From: Caulobacter vibrioides OR37
GTDB taxonomy: Bacteria > Pseudomonadota > Alphaproteobacteria > Caulobacterales > Caulobacteraceae
Length of the DNA: 64,000 bases
Assembly: GCF_000372645.1 (NCBI RefSeq)
Contig: NZ_APMP01000005.1
Span: 1 to 64,000, forward strand
Direction of reading: 5' to 3'
Within the stretch, counting starts at the first letter, position 1. Every line of letters begins with the position of its first letter. The translations under genes were made by a program, and so were the position numbers. This document shows, one piece after another, positions 48,233 through 56,796 of this stretch. The notes beneath the pieces are model-generated. The model ran no database searches. It was given only the letters and a program-made list of their open reading frames with translations, and had not been told where the DNA came from.

Positions 48233-49735
48233 CTAAGCGGTTTCCTTCATCTGGCGGCGGCGCTCGACCGACGAGGGGATCCGCATCGCCTCGCGGTACT
48301 TGGCCACGGTCCGGCGGGCGATGTCGACCCCGGCGGCCTTGAGAATCTCGACGATGCGATCGTCGGAATGGACGTCGCCTTCCGTCTTCTCGCTGTCGAC
48401 CAGCGCCCGGATCTTGTGGCGAACGCTGGCGGCCGAGTGGGCCTCGCCGCCTTCCGAGGACTGGATGGCCGAGGTGAAGAAGAACTTCAGCTCGAACACG
48501 CCGCGCGGCGTGGAGATATACTTGTTGGATGTGACGCGGCTGACCGTGCTCTCGTGCATTCCGATCGCGTCGGCGACGGTCTTCAGGTTCAGCGGCCGCA
48601 AGTGCTCGACGCCATAGGCCAGGAAGCCATCCTGCTGGCGCACGATCTCGCTGGAGACCTTCAGGATGGTCTTGGCGCGTTGGTCGAGGCTTTTCACCAG
48701 CCAGTTGGCGCTGGCCATGCAGTCGGCGACGAAGGTTTTTTCCTGATCGCTGCGCGCGCCCTTGGAAACGCGGGCGTGGTAGCGCTGGTCGACCAGCACG
48801 CGCGGCAGGGTGTCGGTGTTCAGCTCCACATGCCAGAGGCCGCCGAGCCCTTCGCGCACCATCACGTCCGGCACCAAGGTCTCGGCCGGCTCGCTGTGAT
48901 AGGCCGCGCCCGGACGCGGGGTCAGGGCGCGGATCTCGGCGATCATCTCGCGCAGGTCCTCGTCGTCGACGCCGCAGAGCCGACGCAGGGCCGCCAGGTC
49001 GCGCTTGGCCAGCAGCTCGAGATTGTCCAGCATCGCGGCCATGGCCGGATCGTGGCGGTTCCGGTCCTTCAGCTGCAGCGCCAGGCACTCGCGGACATCG
49101 CGGGCGAAGACGCCGACCGGCTCGAAGCCCTGCAGGGTGGTCAGCACCGCCTCGACCAGAGCGAGCGGACAACCCAGTCGCTCGGCCAGTTCCGCCACGT
49201 CCAGGCGCAGGTAGCCGCCGTCGTCGACGGCGTCGATCAGGATCTCGGCGATGGCGTTGCGCGCGGGGTCGAGGCCGGCCTGGACCAGTTGAGCGCGCAG
49301 ATGCGCGGCCAGGGTCGGAACCTCGGTCAGAGCGCGCTCATAGCCGTCGTCGCCGTCAAAGCCGCCGCCGCCCGCCCGCGACCAGTCGATCTGGCCGCCC
49401 GCCTGCTCGGCCGCGGACTCGGACTCCGCGCCGTCGCCGGTGGCGCGCTCGCCGGGTGAAACATCCTCCGGCGGAGCGTCCATCTCGCGGCCGGCCGTCG
49501 TGTCGGCCACGGCGTCGACGTGGGTCAGGCTGGCGTCGCGAGCAGGTTCGACATCACCCGACGGCTCGTGATCGCCCTCATCGCGTTGCAGGAGCGGATT
49601 GCGCTCCAGCTCGGCCTCGACGAAGGCGTCGAGCTCGATGTTCGACAGCTGCAGCAGCTTGATGGCCTGCTGCAGTTGCGGGGTGATGACAAGGCCCTGA
49701 CCCTGACGGATCTCGAGGCGGTGGCTGAGCGCCAA
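48233..49735 (-). CDS. rpoN: RNA polymerase sigma-54 factor
   Basis: A 500-aa sigma-54 controlling flagellar, stalk and nitrogen genes in Caulobacter. Region I is Gln/Leu-rich (LALSHRLEIRQGQGLVITPQ), the RpoN box ARRTVAKYRE is at about residue 475, and the acidic region II follows residue 50. The start is a TTG: CAGGAGGGCGCA precedes it at perfect spacing, and the ATG 36 bp upstream has no ribosome site. The family N-terminus is the sequence from the TTG. It lies in the lpt-rpoN-hpf-ptsN cluster, with a 200-bp gap separating it from lptB. Confidence 0.95.
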   Translation of the reverse strand: MALSHRLEIRQGQGLVITPQLQQAIKLLQLSNIELDAFVEAELERNPLLQRDEGDHEPSGDVEPARDASLTHVDAVADTTAGREMDAPPEDVSPGERATGDGAESESAAEQAGGQIDWSRAGGGGFDGDDGYERALTEVPTLAAHLRAQLVQAGLDPARNAIAEILIDAVDDGGYLRLDVAELAERLGCPLALVEAVLTTLQGFEPVGVFARDVRECLALQLKDRNRHDPAMAAMLDNLELLAKRDLAALRRLCGVDDEDLREMIAEIRALTPRPGAAYHSEPAETLVPDVMVREGLGGLWHVELNTDTLPRVLVDQRYHARVSKGARSDQEKTFVADCMASANWLVKSLDQRAKTILKVSSEIVRQQDGFLAYGVEHLRPLNLKTVADAIGMHESTVSRVTSNKYISTPRGVFELKFFFTSAIQSSEGGEAHSAASVRHKIRALVDSEKTEGDVHSDDRIVEILKAAGVDIARRTVAKYREAMRIPSSVERRRQMKETA

Positions 49736-49893
49736 TGCGCCCTCCTGACGAACGAAAACTTCGACCGTCATTGAAGGGGCGTTTTGGTTAACGGGTCGCC
49801 AACGCCTGCAATAATCGGGCCGGTGCGACCTTCCGTCCCGAAGGGGATCGGCCCGAGCGCCTTAAGCCTTTATCATCAAGGACTTAGTCAATC

Positions 49894-49918
49894 GCGAGAC
49901 GTGCTGGGCGCGTCTCGC
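49894..49918. terminator. hairpin between lptB and rpoN
   Basis: 8-bp perfect stem (GCGAGACG / CGTCTCGC) with a 9-base loop, 18 bp past the lptB stop on the minus strand. There is no T-run; partial termination possible. Confidence 0.35.
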
Positions 49919-49936
49919 CGTCCGCCCTCTCGCGGA

Positions 49937-50695
49937 TTAATCCCCAAGCCGGGGTTCGGAGAAGCTGTCGCCCAGATAGACGCGCTTCACTTCCGGGTTC
50001 TCGACGATTTCCTTGGGCGAACCCTCGAACAGCACCTCGCCCGCGTGGATGATCGAGGCGCGGTCGATGATGTCCAGCGTCTCGCGCACGTTGTGGTCGG
50101 TGATCAGGATCCCGATGCCGCGCCCCTTCAGATAGGTGATGACGTCGCGGATGTCGGCGATGGCCAGCGGGTCGATGCCGGCGAACGGCTCGTCCAGCAG
50201 CATGAATGACGGCTCGCTGGCCAGGGCTCGGGCGATTTCCACGCGGCGACGTTCGCCGCCCGACAGGGCGACGGCCGGCGACTTGCGGATATGGGTGATG
50301 CGCAGCTCTTCCAGGATGCCGGTGACCTGCTCGCGCGCCTTGCGCTGATCCTTCTGGCGCATCTCGACCACGGCCATGACATTCTGCTCGACCGTCATGC
50401 CGCGGAAGATCGACGCCTCCTGCGGCAGATAGCCGACGCCGAGGCGGGCGCGCTGGAACATCGGCTGGGCGGTAATGTTCTCGCCGTCCAGATAGATCGC
50501 GCCATAGTCGGCGGCGATCAGGCCGGTGACCATGTAGAAGCAGGTGGTCTTGCCCGCGCCGTTGGGGCCGAGCAGGCCGGCGACCTCGCCGCGCTTCAGG
50601 CGCAGGGACACGTTCTTGACGACCGGGCGGTCGCCGAACGACTTGCCGACGGAATCGACGAACAGGCCGTCCGCGTCGCTGGGAGACAGGGTCAT
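49937..50695 (-). CDS. lptB: LPS export ABC transporter ATP-binding protein
   Basis: ATPase of the LptB2FG complex that extracts LPS from the inner membrane. The 252-aa protein has Walker A GPNGAGKTTCFYMV near residue 44, the signature ALSGGERRRVEIARAL near 142, Walker B MLLDEPFAGIDPL near 165 and the switch His in ILITDHNVRETL near 203. The FAGIDP sequence is characteristic of LptB. Start is 7 bp from the lptA stop, giving a tight lptA-lptB unit. Confidence 0.97.
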   Translation of the reverse strand: MTLSPSDADGLFVDSVGKSFGDRPVVKNVSLRLKRGEVAGLLGPNGAGKTTCFYMVTGLIAADYGAIYLDGENITAQPMFQRARLGVGYLPQEASIFRGMTVEQNVMAVVEMRQKDQRKAREQVTGILEELRITHIRKSPAVALSGGERRRVEIARALASEPSFMLLDEPFAGIDPLAIADIRDVITYLKGRGIGILITDHNVRETLDIIDRASIIHAGEVLFEGSPKEIVENPEVKRVYLGDSFSEPRLGD

Positions 50696-50702
50696 GCGGG
50701 TC

Positions 50703-51272
50703 CTACTGGCGCGGGGCGGGCGGCGTCTGGGCCGGGGCCGACGCGTCGTTCTTGTTGTCGTCCTGATAGAACACCGCGCGGACGCGGCGCGGGGCGGCGC
50801 GGCCAGGCGTGTTGGACTCCAGACGAGCGTCGTTGGTCTTGGTGTTGACGGTCAGCTTGTCGCCACGCGCCACATCCTTGCCCTTCACGACCACCACGTC
50901 GCCAGTCAGGACCGCGATATTGTTGTCAAAGGTGTAGACCGCGTGCTCGCCACGCGCCTGTTGCAGCTCGTTGACCAGATAGACCGGTCCTTCGGCTTCC
51001 ATGCGCTGGGCGTTGCCGCAAGCGTTCTCCGCCCCGGGCTTCTTGGCGCTGTAGACCGTGACCAGCGAGGCGCGCATCCGGGAGCGATTCTGCAGAATTT
51101 CCACGTTGCCGCGGAAAATCGTGATGCACCGGCTGTTGATCGTTTCCTGCTGATCGGCGGCCACGTCGATCGGCGTGCTGGAATCGCCCTTCTGAGCATA
51201 GGCCGCGCCGCTGGCCCCAATCCCACACAGGATCAACGCGGTCGTCGCCGCTGCGGCCGTCCATCGCTTCAT
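50703..51272 (-). CDS. lptA: LPS transport periplasmic protein LptA
   Basis: Beta-jellyroll bridge protein carrying LPS across the periplasm, 189 aa. A signal peptide (WTAAAATTALILCGIGASGA) with AYA/AQ-type cleavage near residue 26 is followed by the OstA domain (PIDVAADQQETINSRCITIF; NVEILQNRSRMRASLVTVYS; AVLTGDVVVVKGKDVARGDK). The C-terminal tail is Pro/Ala-rich. An ATG 9 bp upstream is possible. It lies between lptC and lptB. Confidence 0.9.
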   Translation of the reverse strand: MKRWTAAAATTALILCGIGASGAAYAQKGDSSTPIDVAADQQETINSRCITIFRGNVEILQNRSRMRASLVTVYSAKKPGAENACGNAQRMEAEGPVYLVNELQQARGEHAVYTFDNNIAVLTGDVVVVKGKDVARGDKLTVNTKTNDARLESNTPGRAAPRRVRAVFYQDDNKNDASAPAQTPPAPRQ

Positions 51273-51333
51273 CAGAACCATGTCCTCATCCGTCGCGATC
51301 CGCCTTCCGAAGCGAACCGGCGCTATTTCTTCT

Positions 51334-51954
51334 TTACTGCCGTTCGAACCGCGCGCGAACCCCGCCGCGGAAGACGATGCGATCGCCCTTGTCATATACG
51401 GAGTAGGCGCTGGATTGCACCTGTCCGGTGGGACCTTCGCCGTTCATCGTGGTTTCGCCCGTGACATTTCCGGTCTTGGTGTCGACCAGGGACGCCTCGG
51501 ACGCGAACCGATAGCCCGCCCCGTCGTCCAGCCGGACGTCGCCCTTCAGGTCCAGGCTGAAGTCGTCCTGACGATAGACGCCGTGCTTGGCGGTCATGCG
51601 CGTGGGGGTCGGCGAGCCCAGCCCCAGGGTCAGGGCCGGCTCGTCCAGAAAGATGCGGCGCGGGTCGGCGTCGTCGCGAACGGCCGAGCGCGCGGTGATC
51701 TTGAAGCTGCGTCCGTCGCTGGACTGGCCGTAGAATCGCGGCGTGATCAGGCGGATCTCGGTCTTGGCCTCGACCAGCGGGTGGGTGGCGGCCATGTAGG
51801 AGCGCCAACCGACCTGAACGCCGATCATGGCCACCATGAAGGCGATCCCGGCGGGCAGGACCACGCGGGCCAGCTTGACGCGGCGCGAGCGACGACGCCA
51901 GCGCGCGAGGTCGGCGCTCATCGATCGTCCGGTCATGGCCGCGGCCGTGGTCAT
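51334..51954 (-). CDS. lptC: LPS export protein LptC
   Basis: A 206-aa single-pass inner-membrane anchored LptA partner. After a basic cytoplasmic N-terminus (ADLARWRRRSRRVKLARV) one membrane segment spans about residues 31-50 (VLPAGIAFMVAMIGVQVG). The periplasmic jellyroll contains AEASLVDTKTGNVTGETTMN-like repeats. The chosen ATG lies 14 bp after the nrnC stop. A much longer upstream frame antisense to nrnC was rejected. Confidence 0.85.
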   Translation of the reverse strand: MTTAAAMTGRSMSADLARWRRRSRRVKLARVVLPAGIAFMVAMIGVQVGWRSYMAATHPLVEAKTEIRLITPRFYGQSSDGRSFKITARSAVRDDADPRRIFLDEPALTLGLGSPTPTRMTAKHGVYRQDDFSLDLKGDVRLDDGAGYRFASEASLVDTKTGNVTGETTMNGEGPTGQVQSSAYSVYDKGDRIVFRGGVRARFERQ

Positions 51955-51967
51955 TCGCGTCCCGTCG

Positions 51968-52585
51968 TCAGCTGTGGGCGAAGATATCAACGTCCTCCCA
52001 GCCCGCCAGGTCCAGGGACGCGCGGTGAGGAAGGTAGTCGAAGGCCGCCCGCGCCAGGCCCATGCGGCCCTCGCGCTCGAGCATGACATTGAGCTTTTCA
52101 CGCAGGGCGTGCAGGTGCAGCACGTCCGAGGCCGCGTAGGCCACTTGGTCGGCGCTGAGCGTCTGCGCGCCCCAGTCCGAAGACTGCTGAGCCTTGGACA
52201 GTTCCACGCCCAGCAACTCGCGCGTCACGTCCTTCAGGCCGTGGCGGTCGGTATAGGTGCGGGCCAGCTTCGAGGCGATCTTGGTGCAGTAGACGGGCGC
52301 GGTCACGACTCCCAGATGGAGTTCGAACATGGCGATATCAAAGCGGCCGAAGTGAAAAAGCTTCAGTATGGCCGGATCGGTCAGCAGCGCCTTCAGGTTG
52401 GGGCAGTCGTAGCCGGGGCGCTTGAGACGGACGACATGGGCGTCGCCGTCGCCGGACGACAGCTGGACCACGCACAACGGATCGCGGCCCAGGCGCAGGC
52501 CCATGGTCTCCGAATCGATCGCGATGATGGACGCGCCGGCGAACACGCCGTCGGGAAGGTCGCCTTCGTGAACAAAATTGGCCAA
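51968..52585 (-). CDS. nrnC: NrnC-type 3'-5' exoribonuclease (diribonuclease)
   Basis: A 205-aa DEDDy exonuclease, the alphaproteobacterial substitute for oligoribonuclease, which degrades RNA dinucleotides such as pGpG and pApA. Catalytic residues are visible: IDSETMGLRL with Asp and Glu near residue 24, FHFGRFDIAM with the second Asp near 80, and YAASDVLHLH with the Tyr and last Asp near 150. HRASLDLAGWEDVDIFAHS closes it, a C-terminus typical of NrnC rather than full RNase D, which has HRDC domains. Directly upstream of lptC. An RNase D label is less likely. Confidence 0.9.
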   Translation of the reverse strand: MANFVHEGDLPDGVFAGASIIAIDSETMGLRLGRDPLCVVQLSSGDGDAHVVRLKRPGYDCPNLKALLTDPAILKLFHFGRFDIAMFELHLGVVTAPVYCTKIASKLARTYTDRHGLKDVTRELLGVELSKAQQSSDWGAQTLSADQVAYAASDVLHLHALREKLNVMLEREGRMGLARAAFDYLPHRASLDLAGWEDVDIFAHS

Positions 52586-52731
52586 GTCTCAGAATTCTCC
52601 GCTGGACTTCGTCGCGTCGAACGGTCGCGCCGGATCTCACGCCCAATATAGGCGCGCGACACTTATACTCACGATGAACGGGATATCTAGTTTGGCGCCA
52701 CCCCGGCTTCCGAAGAAGCTTGGTAAAGGGG

Positions 52732-52818
52732 TGGTGCCCAGGAGAGGACTCGAACCTCCACGGCCGTTAAGCCACTGGTACCTGAAACCAGCGCGTCTAC
52801 CAATTCCGCCACCTGGGC
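52732..52818 (-). tRNA. tRNA-Leu(CAG)
   Basis: An 87-nt class II tRNA with encoded CCA on the minus strand. Acceptor GCCCAGG/CCTGGGC, D arm GCGGAATTGGTAGACGC, anticodon stem CTGGT/ACCAG with loop TTCAGGT giving anticodon CAG, a long variable arm and T loop TTCGAGT. It decodes CUG, the most used Leu codon in this GC-rich genome. Confidence 0.97.
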
Positions 52819-52986
52819 CCGCTGTCACAACCGCTTAGGTCGCCGCGAGGCCGGGACGTTTAGGGAAAGCTTCAGACCGCGTCAACAGACAAAAAACGAC
52901 AAATCGTGATTTCTTGCGGACAAGCGCCGCGTCGTCTAATCCCCCCATTATCGCGGTGGAGTCATCGCTTGCGACGAGGGACGAAG

Positions 52987-53952
52987 ATGCAAGGTCTGGT
53001 CACGGTGTTCGGCGGCACGGGTTTCGTGGGCGGCCAGGTCGTGCGGGCGCTCGCCAAGGCGGGCCATCGGGTGCGGGTGGCGGTGCGCCAGCCGAACCTG
53101 GCCTATCGCATGCGGATGCTCGGCGATGTGGGCCAGATCGAGGTCGTGCAGGCCAATGTCCGCAACCCGGCCTCGGTGGCCCGCGCGCTGGCGGGCGCCG
53201 AGGCCTGCGTGAACCTGGTCGGCGTGCTCTGGGAGAGCGGCCGCCAGAAGTTCCAGTCGATCCACATGATGGGCGCGCGCAACGTCGCCAAGGCCGCGGC
53301 CGACGCCGGCGTCAAGCATCTGGTCCACGTCAGCGCGATCGGCGCCGACGTGGACGCCGTCGCCAAATATGCCCGCACGAAGGGCGAAGGCGAGGTCGCG
53401 GTGCGCGAGGCGTTCCCGGGCGCGACGATCGTCCGGCCCTCGATCGTGTTCGGTCCCGAGGATGACTTCTTCAACCGCTTCGCCCAGATGGCCGCCCTGG
53501 CGCCGGTGCTGCCGCTGGTGGGCGGCGACACCCGGTTCCAGCCGGTGTTCGTCGGCGACGTGGCCGCCGTGATCGCCAAGGCGGTCTCCGACCCAGCCGC
53601 CGTCGGCGTGACCTATGAGCTGGGCGGCCCGACCGTCTATACGATGCGCGAGATTCTCGAGCTGATCCTGACCGAGACTGGCCGCAAGCGTCCGCTGGCG
53701 CCCGTTCCGTGGCCGGTGGCGTCGCTGATCGGTTCGCTGGGCGACATCCAGGCCTCGATCCTGCCGCTCGCCCCCCCGCTGACCACCGACCAGGTCGAGA
53801 TGCTGAAGAGCGACAACGTCGCCGAGGCCGGCCTGCCGGGCCTGGCCGAGGCGGGGGTCACGCCGACCGCCGTCGAGGCCGTCATCCCGTCGTACCTCTA
53901 CCGCTACCGCAAGGGCGGCCAGTACGCTCCGACCCCCGCTGGCGCATTCTAG
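52987..53952 (+). CDS. complex I NDUFA9-like NAD(P)-binding protein
   Basis: A 321-aa atypical extended SDR with VFGGTGFVGGQVVRALAKAG at residues 7-26, a conserved VNLVGVLWESGRQKFQSIHM near 75 and HVSAIGADVDAVAKYARTKG near 118; IVRPSIVFGPEDDFFNRFAQ is the signature of the NDUFA9 group. The related mitochondrial subunit assists NADH dehydrogenase assembly; in bacteria the role is unproven. GAGGG lies ahead of the ATG and upstream frames are not used. It converges with the DUF2237 gene. Confidence 0.85.
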   Translation: MQGLVTVFGGTGFVGGQVVRALAKAGHRVRVAVRQPNLAYRMRMLGDVGQIEVVQANVRNPASVARALAGAEACVNLVGVLWESGRQKFQSIHMMGARNVAKAAADAGVKHLVHVSAIGADVDAVAKYARTKGEGEVAVREAFPGATIVRPSIVFGPEDDFFNRFAQMAALAPVLPLVGGDTRFQPVFVGDVAAVIAKAVSDPAAVGVTYELGGPTVYTMREILELILTETGRKRPLAPVPWPVASLIGSLGDIQASILPLAPPLTTDQVEMLKSDNVAEAGLPGLAEAGVTPTAVEAVIPSYLYRYRKGGQYAPTPAGAF

Positions 53953-53959
53953 ATTCGGG

Positions 53960-54340
53960 TCAAGCGGCGGCGTGGTCCTTGAGCACGCCCAGCGGCACGA
54001 CGGCCAGCATCTCCTCGTGCGTGGCCTCCAGCACGACCTGAGGCGCCATGCCGGCCTCCAGGGCCTCCGTCCAGCGGCCGGCGCACAGGCACCAGCGGTC
54101 GCCAGCCTTCAGCCCCGGAAAGGCCAGGTCCGGCCGGGGCGTCGACAGGTCGTTGCCGCGCGCCTTGGAGAAGGCCAGGAAGTCATCGGTCATCACCGCG
54201 CAGACGGTGTGCAGGCCCAGGTCATGCGGACCGGTCTCGCAGCAACCGTTGCGGTAGAAGCCCGTCAGCGGATCCATCGAGCACGGGGCCAGCTCGCCCC
54301 CCAGCACGTTGCGCGCGCTCTTGTCATACCGCGTGGTCAT
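53960..54340 (-). CDS. DUF2237 family protein
   Basis: A 126-aa protein whose motifs NVLGGELAPCSMDPLTGFYR and NGCCETGPHDLGLHTVCAVM (near residue 30) and AGDRWCLCAGRWTEALEAG (near 80) match DUF2237. Several Cys (PCS, CCE, VCA, CLC) are conserved in the family. No signal peptide. Function unknown. It converges with the NDUFA9-like gene 8 bp away and is divergent from the CitE-like lyase gene across 120 bp. Confidence 0.85.
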   Translation of the reverse strand: MTTRYDKSARNVLGGELAPCSMDPLTGFYRNGCCETGPHDLGLHTVCAVMTDDFLAFSKARGNDLSTPRPDLAFPGLKAGDRWCLCAGRWTEALEAGMAPQVVLEATHEEMLAVVPLGVLKDHAAA

Positions 54341-54460
54341 GGCGCGATCCTACGCGCGCGCCCGGCGGCGCCAAGCCGGTTCGCGCGATTCTCGCACGGG
54401 AAAGCTTTTGCCGCGTCGCGGCGCTGGTAAGGTCCGCCGGACAGGACGCAGGGGAATTTC

Positions 54461-55339
54461 ATGACCGACGCCGCCATCCGCCCGCGCCGCAGCGCGCTCT
54501 ACATGCCGGCCTCGAACGCCAAGGCGGTCGAGAAAGCCCGGACGCTGCCCGCCGACGTGATCATCCTGGATCTGGAGGACGCCGTCGCCCCCGAGACCAA
54601 GCCTGCGGCCCGCGAGGCGGCTGTCGCTGCGGTCAAGGCCGGCGGCTTCGGCGCGCGCGAGGTCGTGATCCGCGTCAACGGTCTCGACACCCCCTGGGGC
54701 GCCGAGGACCTTCGCGCCGCCGCCGAGGCCGGTCCAGACGCGGTTCTGGTTCCCAAGGTCGATGACGCCGCCGACGTGCGCCTCTACGACCAGCATCTGA
54801 ACGCCGCCCCGCCGCACACCCGGCTCTGGACCATGATCGAAACGGCCAAGGCCGCCTTCCACCTGTGGGAAATCGCCGGCGCGGTCCATGGCACGCGGCT
54901 GTCGACCTGGGTCATGGGCGTCAACGACTTCGCCAAGGAAATGCGGGCGCGCCAGACGCCCGATCGCGCGCCGTTCCTGCCCCTGTTGACCCTGTCGGTG
55001 GCCGCCGCTCGCGCCCATGGCCTGACCATTCTGGACGGCGTGCACAACGACATCGAAGACCTGGCGGCCCTGGAAGCCGTCTGCGTCCAGGGCGTCGATT
55101 TCGGCTTCGACGGCAAGACCCTGATCCATCCCAAGCACCTGGAGATCTGCAACAAGGTCTTCTCCCCGTCGCCCGAGGAGATCGCCTGGAGCCAGGCGGT
55201 GATCGCGGCCTTCAACGCGCCCGAAAATGCTGGCAAAGGAGCCTTGCGGGTCGACGGCAAGATGGCCGAACGCTTGCATCTGGCTCAGGCCGAGCGTCTT
55301 GTCGCCGTCGCGGCGGCGATCGCGGGCCAGGGGGACTAA
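54461..55339 (+). CDS. CitE-like CoA ester lyase (HpcH/HpaI aldolase family)
   Basis: A 292-aa TIM-barrel lyase or thioesterase acting on malyl-CoA-type substrates. The signature RRSALYMPASNAKAVEKAR near residue 10, ADVIILDLEDAVAPETK near 33 (metal-binding Asp/Glu) and DFGFDGKTLIHPKHLEICN near 205 identify the family. Length matches Mcl2-like malyl-CoA thioesterases (about 290 aa) more than Mcl1 (about 320). An mch gene is 1.4 kb away in the same area, and mdh follows, so a role in malyl-CoA/methylmalyl-CoA metabolism is plausible. Start preceded by CAGGGG. Confidence 0.8.
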   Translation: MTDAAIRPRRSALYMPASNAKAVEKARTLPADVIILDLEDAVAPETKPAAREAAVAAVKAGGFGAREVVIRVNGLDTPWGAEDLRAAAEAGPDAVLVPKVDDAADVRLYDQHLNAAPPHTRLWTMIETAKAAFHLWEIAGAVHGTRLSTWVMGVNDFAKEMRARQTPDRAPFLPLLTLSVAAARAHGLTILDGVHNDIEDLAALEAVCVQGVDFGFDGKTLIHPKHLEICNKVFSPSPEEIAWSQAVIAAFNAPENAGKGALRVDGKMAERLHLAQAERLVAVAAAIAGQGD

Positions 55340-55350
55340 GAAGGGTTCGT

Positions 55351-56361
55351 ATGCGGGCTATTGTTCTATCCGTCGTCTTGGTCGCTAGCCCGGCACTGGC
55401 CCAGCAAGCTCCGACCGCGACGCCCGCTGCCGCCCCTTCGAGCGCCGTTCAGTCCCTGGCGCCGACGCCGGCTCAACCCGCCCCGCACCCCCCCGCCACG
55501 CCGGACGATTCCTCGCGGATTCCCCAGGCCCTCGACCCGATGGCCGACCTGATCGCCCAGCAGAACGGTCAGGCCCAGACCACGGACGAGGAGGAGGTCG
55601 AGGCCGCCGGCAAGCCCGCGCCCCGCCACAAGGCGACGATCCTGCCGATCCCGGCGCCGGAACCGGCGACGCCCGCCGTCCCTGGCGGCGCCCTGACCAC
55701 CGCCCAGATCTACGAGCTGCGCGTCAAGGGCTCGATCGCCGCCGCCCAAACCCTGCAAGGCCCGCTGGACGGCGGCTGGCGCGTGACGGGGCCCGACGGC
55801 GCCCAACTCTACGCTCTGCAAATTGTCGACAAGGCCGGCGGCTACGCCCCGCTGGAAGGCGCCTGGCGCGACCCGCGTCGTCCCGGGACCGTCGGCTCGA
55901 CCGGTCTGATCGACGATCTGGGCCGCAACGGCGCCGACCTCGTGGTCCGCTTCAGCCCCAAGGGCGGTCAGTCCTCGATCCTGACGCTGAGGCCTCGGGA
56001 CGACACCCATTGGGTGGGCGAACTGGTCGAGGACGGGCGGACCCAGACGGTCGTGGCCGAACACCTGCTGCCCCAGGCGCCGGCCGGCTTCGTCGCGCAG
56101 GGACGCGGCCCCTATGTCTGGCCGCCGCGCGTGGCCGCCGTCAGCCGTTCGGCCGAGGCCGCGCCGGCCTGCGCGACCCGTGGCAAGAAGGGCAAGGCCC
56201 TGAAGGCGGCGAAGGCCCGCTGCGCGGCCGCCGCCCGCAAGGCCGGACGCGGGGCGACGCTGAGACACGGCAAGGGCGGTCATCACGCCAAGGCCGCCGC
56301 CGGCCACCGGGGCAAGGCCAGCCTCGGCAAGAAGGGCGGGGCGAAGAAGAGGCGGCGCTAG
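55351..56361 (+). CDS. secreted hypothetical protein with basic histone-like tail
   Basis: A 336-aa exported protein: signal peptide MRAIVLSVVLVASPALAQ, then a Pro/Ala-rich linker of about 80 residues and a globular part from about residue 115 (GALTTAQIYELRVKGSIAAA; GWRVTGPDGAQLYALQIVDK; LTLRPRDDTHWVGELVEDGR). The last about 70 residues are Lys/Arg/Ala/Gly-rich (KKGKALKAAKARCAAAARKA), like H1-type or DNA/RNA-binding tails but in an exported protein. AAGGG precedes the ATG 12 bp after the lyase stop. Not a known family to me. The basic tail might bind nucleic acid or anionic polymers. Confidence 0.65.
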   Translation: MRAIVLSVVLVASPALAQQAPTATPAAAPSSAVQSLAPTPAQPAPHPPATPDDSSRIPQALDPMADLIAQQNGQAQTTDEEEVEAAGKPAPRHKATILPIPAPEPATPAVPGGALTTAQIYELRVKGSIAAAQTLQGPLDGGWRVTGPDGAQLYALQIVDKAGGYAPLEGAWRDPRRPGTVGSTGLIDDLGRNGADLVVRFSPKGGQSSILTLRPRDDTHWVGELVEDGRTQTVVAEHLLPQAPAGFVAQGRGPYVWPPRVAAVSRSAEAAPACATRGKKGKALKAAKARCAAAARKAGRGATLRHGKGGHHAKAAAGHRGKASLGKKGGAKKRRR

Positions 56362-56370
56362 GGTCCGAGC

Positions 56371-56796
56371 CTAAACCGAAAGCGCGTCGCGCGCCGCCTC
56401 GATGGCGGCGGTGAGCGCCTCGGCGCGGTAAGCGACGGCGGGACTGTGACCCCAGACCGGGCCCGGCCAGGCCGGATCGCCCCGGCGTCGCCCCAACACG
56501 TGGACATGCAGCTGGGCGGTGACATTGCCCAGGGCGCCGATGTTCAGCTTGTCGACAGCCAAGCCGAGCCGCGCCCCGATCGCCCGGACGGCGACCCCGC
56601 CCCGGACGGTCTCCTCCATCAACTGGCGGCGATCGGCGGCGTCCAGGTCCTCGATTTCGCGCAGGCCCGCCTGGCGCGGGATCAGAACCAGCCACGGATA
56701 GCGCGCGTCGTCCTGCAGCCGCGCCTCGCAGAGCGGCAGGTCGACGACTCTGTGCGACGTGGCGACGAAGGCCGGATCGAGAACGAAATCAGCCAC
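56371..56796 (-). CDS. HIT family protein
   Basis: A 141-aa HIT-fold nucleotide-binding protein. The characteristic stretch is AQLHVHVLGRRRGDPAWPGP (about residues 94-113), giving Q-x-H-x-H, so the first His of the usual HxHxH triad is Gln. PWLVLIPRQAGLREIEDLD near residue 34 is a typical HIT strand/loop. Substrate probably a dinucleotide or nucleotide phosphoramidate. Its start overlaps the stop region of mch by 8 bp on the same strand (mch ends at 56789), indicating coupling. Confidence 0.85.
   Translation of the reverse strand: MADFVLDPAFVATSHRVVDLPLCEARLQDDARYPWLVLIPRQAGLREIEDLDAADRRQLMEETVRGGVAVRAIGARLGLAVDKLNIGALGNVTAQLHVHVLGRRRGDPAWPGPVWGHSPAVAYRAEALTAAIEAARDALSV

Noticed and set aside
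49736-49771. ATG start of rpoN at 49771
   Set aside because: No ribosome site precedes it, whereas the TTG at 49735 has AGGAGG at correct spacing and begins at the family's N-terminus.
45129-52818. tRNA genes as phage or island integration sites
   Set aside because: Neither tRNA-Ala nor tRNA-Leu has an integrase, a duplicated 3' end or foreign genes next to it in this window.
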